A stretch of 8,541 bases of DNA, from the NCBI GenBank assembly GCA_001873285.1, contig MNYV01000108.1, positions 1 through 8,541 of the forward strand. Reading direction: 5' to 3'. The position numbers and the translations under genes were made by a program. The DNA is from Nitrospirae bacterium CG2_30_53_67. Lineage in GTDB: Bacteria > CG2-30-53-67. A model generated the notes under the pieces. That model was not told the origin of the DNA. It saw only the letters and a list, made by a program, of their open reading frames with translations, and made no database searches. Below, in pieces: positions 6,277 through 8,541 of the stretch (position 1 is its first letter; every line of letters begins with the position of its first letter).

Positions 6277-7290
6277 ATGGACTTGATCGAAGAAGAGGCA
6301 AAAAAGACTCCAAAGAAAGCCATGGTCCTGGCTGCAGGCCTGGGGGAGAGGCTTCGACCCCTCACCCTGGAGCAGCCCAAACCGCTGATCCCGGTGGCAA
6401 ACCGCCCGCTGATCGAATTCAACCTCGATCTTCTGAAACGAAACGGCATCGAGGACGTCGCCGTGAACCTGCACTATATGGGGGACCGGATCAAAGAACA
6501 TCTTGGCGACGGCTCCCGTTTTGGGCTCAGGATCATTTATTCCGAAGAACCCGCCCTGCTGGGAACCGGCGGAGGGATCAGGAAGATGCGGGCCTTTTTC
6601 GAAGACCGGGCCTTTGTGGTGATTAATGCGGACATCCTGATCGACATCGACCTCGGGGAGGTGATCGGATTTCACCTCTCCCGCAGGGCGTTCTCCACCA
6701 TGGTCCTCAGGCCTAATCCGGACCCCGTCCGTTACGGGACCATCGAAACGGATCATTCAGGAAGGATCAGGGAGTTCCTGGGAAAGGTCAAGACGAAACA
6801 GACCGGCCTTGAGAAATGGATGTTCACCGGCATCCACATCATGGATCCCGAAGTCATGAATTTCATGCCCAAACGCAAGACCTTTTGTATCAACCGGGAC
6901 GTCTACGCCCAATGGATCCGCTCCAAAAAGCCCTGTTACGGATATATCCACAGGGGATACTGGAGAGACCTCGGCGAGATCGGGGACTATTTTCAGGCCA
7001 ATCAGGACATCCTCGATAATCATGCGTTGAAACAGGGATCCGTGGATAACGGGCCGGCAAACTACAAGAGGGGGAACGGGGTCACGGTGGACCCTGACTG
7101 CCTGATCGGGAACGGCGCCGTCATCAAGGATGAGGCCGTGATCGGACCCGGCGCCATCATCGGAGACCGGTGCACCATCGGCTCCGGATCCAGGGTCTCA
7201 AACAGCATCCTCTGGCCCGATACCGTGATCGGCGACCACGAGAATATCCACGGCATGATCGTAACCCACTACCAGAGGATACAGGGATAA
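6277..7290 (+). CDS. Sugar-phosphate nucleotidyltransferase with C-terminal left-handed beta-helix
   Basis: The 337-residue product should join a nucleotide to a sugar-1-phosphate, giving an NDP-sugar for envelope polysaccharide or glycan synthesis in the cytosol. The nucleotide-binding signature LAAGLGERLRPLT is at 18-30 with the PKP lysine at 35. LGTGGG at 95-100 and the metal-binding Asp119 in NADIL follow, and the sugar-site motif YWRDLGEIGDY is around 228. From about 265 to 330 are hexapeptide-type repeats (CLIGNGAVI, AVIGPGAII, CTIGSGSRV), forming a left-handed beta-helix. This layout resembles mannose-1-phosphate guanylyltransferases and glucose-1-phosphate thymidylyltransferases; base and sugar cannot be chosen from sequence alone. 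The ATG at 6277 is the only good upstream start, though it lacks a clear ribosome-binding site and adds about 13 charged residues before the core. A MarC-family gene follows 8 nt later. Confidence 0.9.
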   Translation: MDLIEEEAKKTPKKAMVLAAGLGERLRPLTLEQPKPLIPVANRPLIEFNLDLLKRNGIEDVAVNLHYMGDRIKEHLGDGSRFGLRIIYSEEPALLGTGGGIRKMRAFFEDRAFVVINADILIDIDLGEVIGFHLSRRAFSTMVLRPNPDPVRYGTIETDHSGRIREFLGKVKTKQTGLEKWMFTGIHIMDPEVMNFMPKRKTFCINRDVYAQWIRSKKPCYGYIHRGYWRDLGEIGDYFQANQDILDNHALKQGSVDNGPANYKRGNGVTVDPDCLIGNGAVIKDEAVIGPGAIIGDRCTIGSGSRVSNSILWPDTVIGDHENIHGMIVTHYQRIQG

Positions 7291-7298
7291 ACCAAACC

Positions 7299-7940
7299 AT
7301 GCAGCACTGGACGGAATACACCCGATTCATCACCGCGTTGCTGGCCATCCTGGACCCATTTCTTGCGATCCCCGTATTTTTAAACATCACCAAGGACTAT
7401 ACCGAAAAAGGGCGCAAGAAAACCGCCTTGGTCGTCACCTTCACCGTCACGGGTGTGCTTCTTTGCTCCGCCCTGACCGGGGAGACGATCCTGAGATGGA
7501 TCGGAACCAGCCTCGGTTCCTTCATGGTCGGCGGCGGGATTGTCCTGTTCCTGATGGCCCTGGCCATGCTTCGTGCAACGCCCGGACATGTCAGGCAGAC
7601 GCCTGAAGAAGAGATCGAGATGGCGGATAAGAGCGCTGCGGCAATCGTCCCTCTGGGGATACCCCTGCTGGCCGGGCCCGGGGCCATCAGCACGGTGATC
7701 ATTGCCATGAACCGCGGAAACAGCTGGAATCATTATCTGATCATCCTCTGCTCCATCCTGATGGTCTGTTTCATTCTTTGGATCATGCTCCACCTGGCGT
7801 TTCCCATCGGCACGGCCATGGGGACGCTCGGTCTCAATATCGCCAACCGGATCCTGGGGCTGCTACTCGCCGCCTTTGCTATCGAGATCATGGCCAATGG
7901 ATTGAAACAGTTGTTTCCCATTCTTTCCAGACTGTCATAA
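7299..7940 (+). CDS. MarC-family (UPF0056) integral membrane protein
   Basis: The 213-residue protein has six predicted membrane segments, at roughly 8-30, 41-63, 68-90, 113-135, 144-166 and 182-204. These are split three and three by a charged cytosolic-type loop (TPEEEIEMADKS). Family signatures are ILDPFLAIPVFLNIT in the first helix and PLGIPLLAGPGAISTVI in the fourth, occupying equivalent places in the two halves. MarC proteins lie in the inner membrane; despite the name, the family has no established role in antibiotic resistance and its function is not settled. The ATG at 7299 is eight bases after the preceding stop codon. An in-frame ATG at 7170 lies inside the upstream gene and would add 43 non-membrane residues unlike the family. 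Weak AGGG at 7282-7285 is the only candidate ribosome-binding site, so coupling to the upstream gene is likely. Confidence 0.93.
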   Translation: MQHWTEYTRFITALLAILDPFLAIPVFLNITKDYTEKGRKKTALVVTFTVTGVLLCSALTGETILRWIGTSLGSFMVGGGIVLFLMALAMLRATPGHVRQTPEEEIEMADKSAAAIVPLGIPLLAGPGAISTVIIAMNRGNSWNHYLIILCSILMVCFILWIMLHLAFPIGTAMGTLGLNIANRILGLLLAAFAIEIMANGLKQLFPILSRLS

Positions 7941-7950
7941 TCAATAGATT

Positions 7951-8541
7951 TTATGCATTCATATATGAAAGGGTTTTCCTGACCCGGATCCTGGCGGAGG
8001 GGTCTTCCACGATTTTCCCGATCCGGTGGGCCGCGAGTGCGCCCTTTTCCTTCAGCGTTTGAATCAGTCGGTCCGATTCTTCCGGAGCCACGGCGATCAA
8101 GAGGCCGCCCGAGGTTTGGGCATCGCAGAGCACCAGCCGTTCTATCTCTGAAATGGAGGGGTCCCAGACCACGGCATCCGCCAGAAACTTGAGGTTGGCC
8201 CGGGTTCCGCCCGGGATATATCCCTCGCGCGCCAGGCCCCAGACCTCCTCGATCACAGGGACCTGATTCAGGTAGATCTCGGCGCCGACGCCGGTGGACA
8301 GGGCCATTTCGTGGAGGTGCCCGAGAAGGCCGAAACCCGTGATGTCGGTGCAGGCATGGGGTGAGACGGTTCTCATAACCTCAGCCGCAGCCCGGTTGAG
8401 CGTGGCCATCAGGATGGTGATCTTTTCGATCAGCTCCGGGCCAGCGGCATGGTTCTTGATGGCCGTGGTCACGATCCCGCTCCCCAGGGGCTTGGTCAGG
8501 ATCAGATCATCCCCCACGCGGGCTCCGGCATTGGCCACGAT
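7951..8541 (-). CDS. selD: Selenide, water dikinase SelD, C-terminal part (cut by the window edge)
   Basis: SelD makes selenophosphate from selenide and ATP, the selenium donor for selenocysteine and selenouridine in tRNA. The window holds 196 residues, roughly the C-terminal 55-60% of a protein usually near 345 residues. The frame stays open to 8541, so the GTG at 8538 is not the true start. Visible motifs are the LTKPLGSGIV strand, DITGFGLLGHLHEMA, GGTRANL and DAQTSGGLLIAV, all typical of the second half of the AIRS/SelD fold. The catalytic Cys or Sec and Lys near the N-terminus lie outside the window, so it cannot be said whether this SelD is itself a selenoprotein. The gene converges on the MarC gene, with only 10 nt between stop codons and no visible terminator. 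Confidence 0.96.
   Translation of the reverse strand: MVANAGARVGDDLILTKPLGSGIVTTAIKNHAAGPELIEKITILMATLNRAAAEVMRTVSPHACTDITGFGLLGHLHEMALSTGVGAEIYLNQVPVIEEVWGLAREGYIPGGTRANLKFLADAVVWDPSISEIERLVLCDAQTSGGLLIAVAPEESDRLIQTLKEKGALAAHRIGKIVEDPSARIRVRKTLSYMNA

Noticed and set aside
6177-6756. Open frames overlapping the nucleotidyltransferase start on both strands
   Set aside because: Neither shows family motifs, and the overlapped frame carries the full nucleotidyltransferase signature.
7958-7969. Palindrome TTCATATATGAA near the convergent gene ends
   Set aside because: It is AT-only apart from two pairs, lies within the last codons of selD, and has no T-run, so it is not supported as a terminator.

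Overview
The window looks like chromosomal DNA from a Gram-negative bacterium. The outer-membrane lipopolysaccharide assembly lipoprotein LptE directly follows leuS, and a selenide, water dikinase (SelD) points to selenium metabolism. With a deoxyhypusine-synthase-like gene and fairly GC-rich coding sequence, this would fit a deltaproteobacterial (Desulfobacterota-like) or similar anaerobe. That placement is inference from gene content only. I see no rRNA, tRNA, CRISPR array, transposase or phage gene.

Layout. Bases 1-268 hold no convincing complete gene: a GC-rich hairpin that could be a terminator, then a good sigma70-type promoter for a LysR-family regulator (269-1174, +). The next five genes, apart from one intergenic repeat region, read leftward. 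In transcription order they are leuS (6049-3569), lptE (3557-3018), a 101-residue protein of unknown function (3031-2726) and, after about 300 bases of repeats, a deoxyhypusine-synthase-like gene (2429-1332). leuS, lptE and the small gene are packed as an operon: lptE starts 11 nt after leuS, and the small gene overlaps lptE by 14 nt. The right part has a rightward pair, a sugar-nucleotide-type nucleotidyltransferase (6277-7290) and a MarC-family membrane protein (7299-7940). They converge on a selD gene that enters from the right edge and is cut off there (8541-7951).

How the genes relate. leuS (charging of tRNA-Leu) with lptE (LPS export) is a classic housekeeping arrangement. The nucleotidyltransferase may supply activated sugar for envelope polymers, which would fit LPS assembly, but nothing here proves the link. 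The deoxyhypusine-synthase-like protein keeps the active-site lysine of that family. Bacteria lack eIF5A, so it more likely acts in polyamine metabolism.

The most unusual structure is around the deoxyhypusine-synthase-like gene. It is bracketed by a 42-bp inverted repeat (41 of 42 positions match) at 1282-1323 and 2629-2670. Related degenerate copies and a perfect 13-bp-stem hairpin are crowded into the upstream intergenic region. This could be a small mobile or invertible gene unit, or several copies of a dispersed intergenic repeat; the window alone cannot decide.
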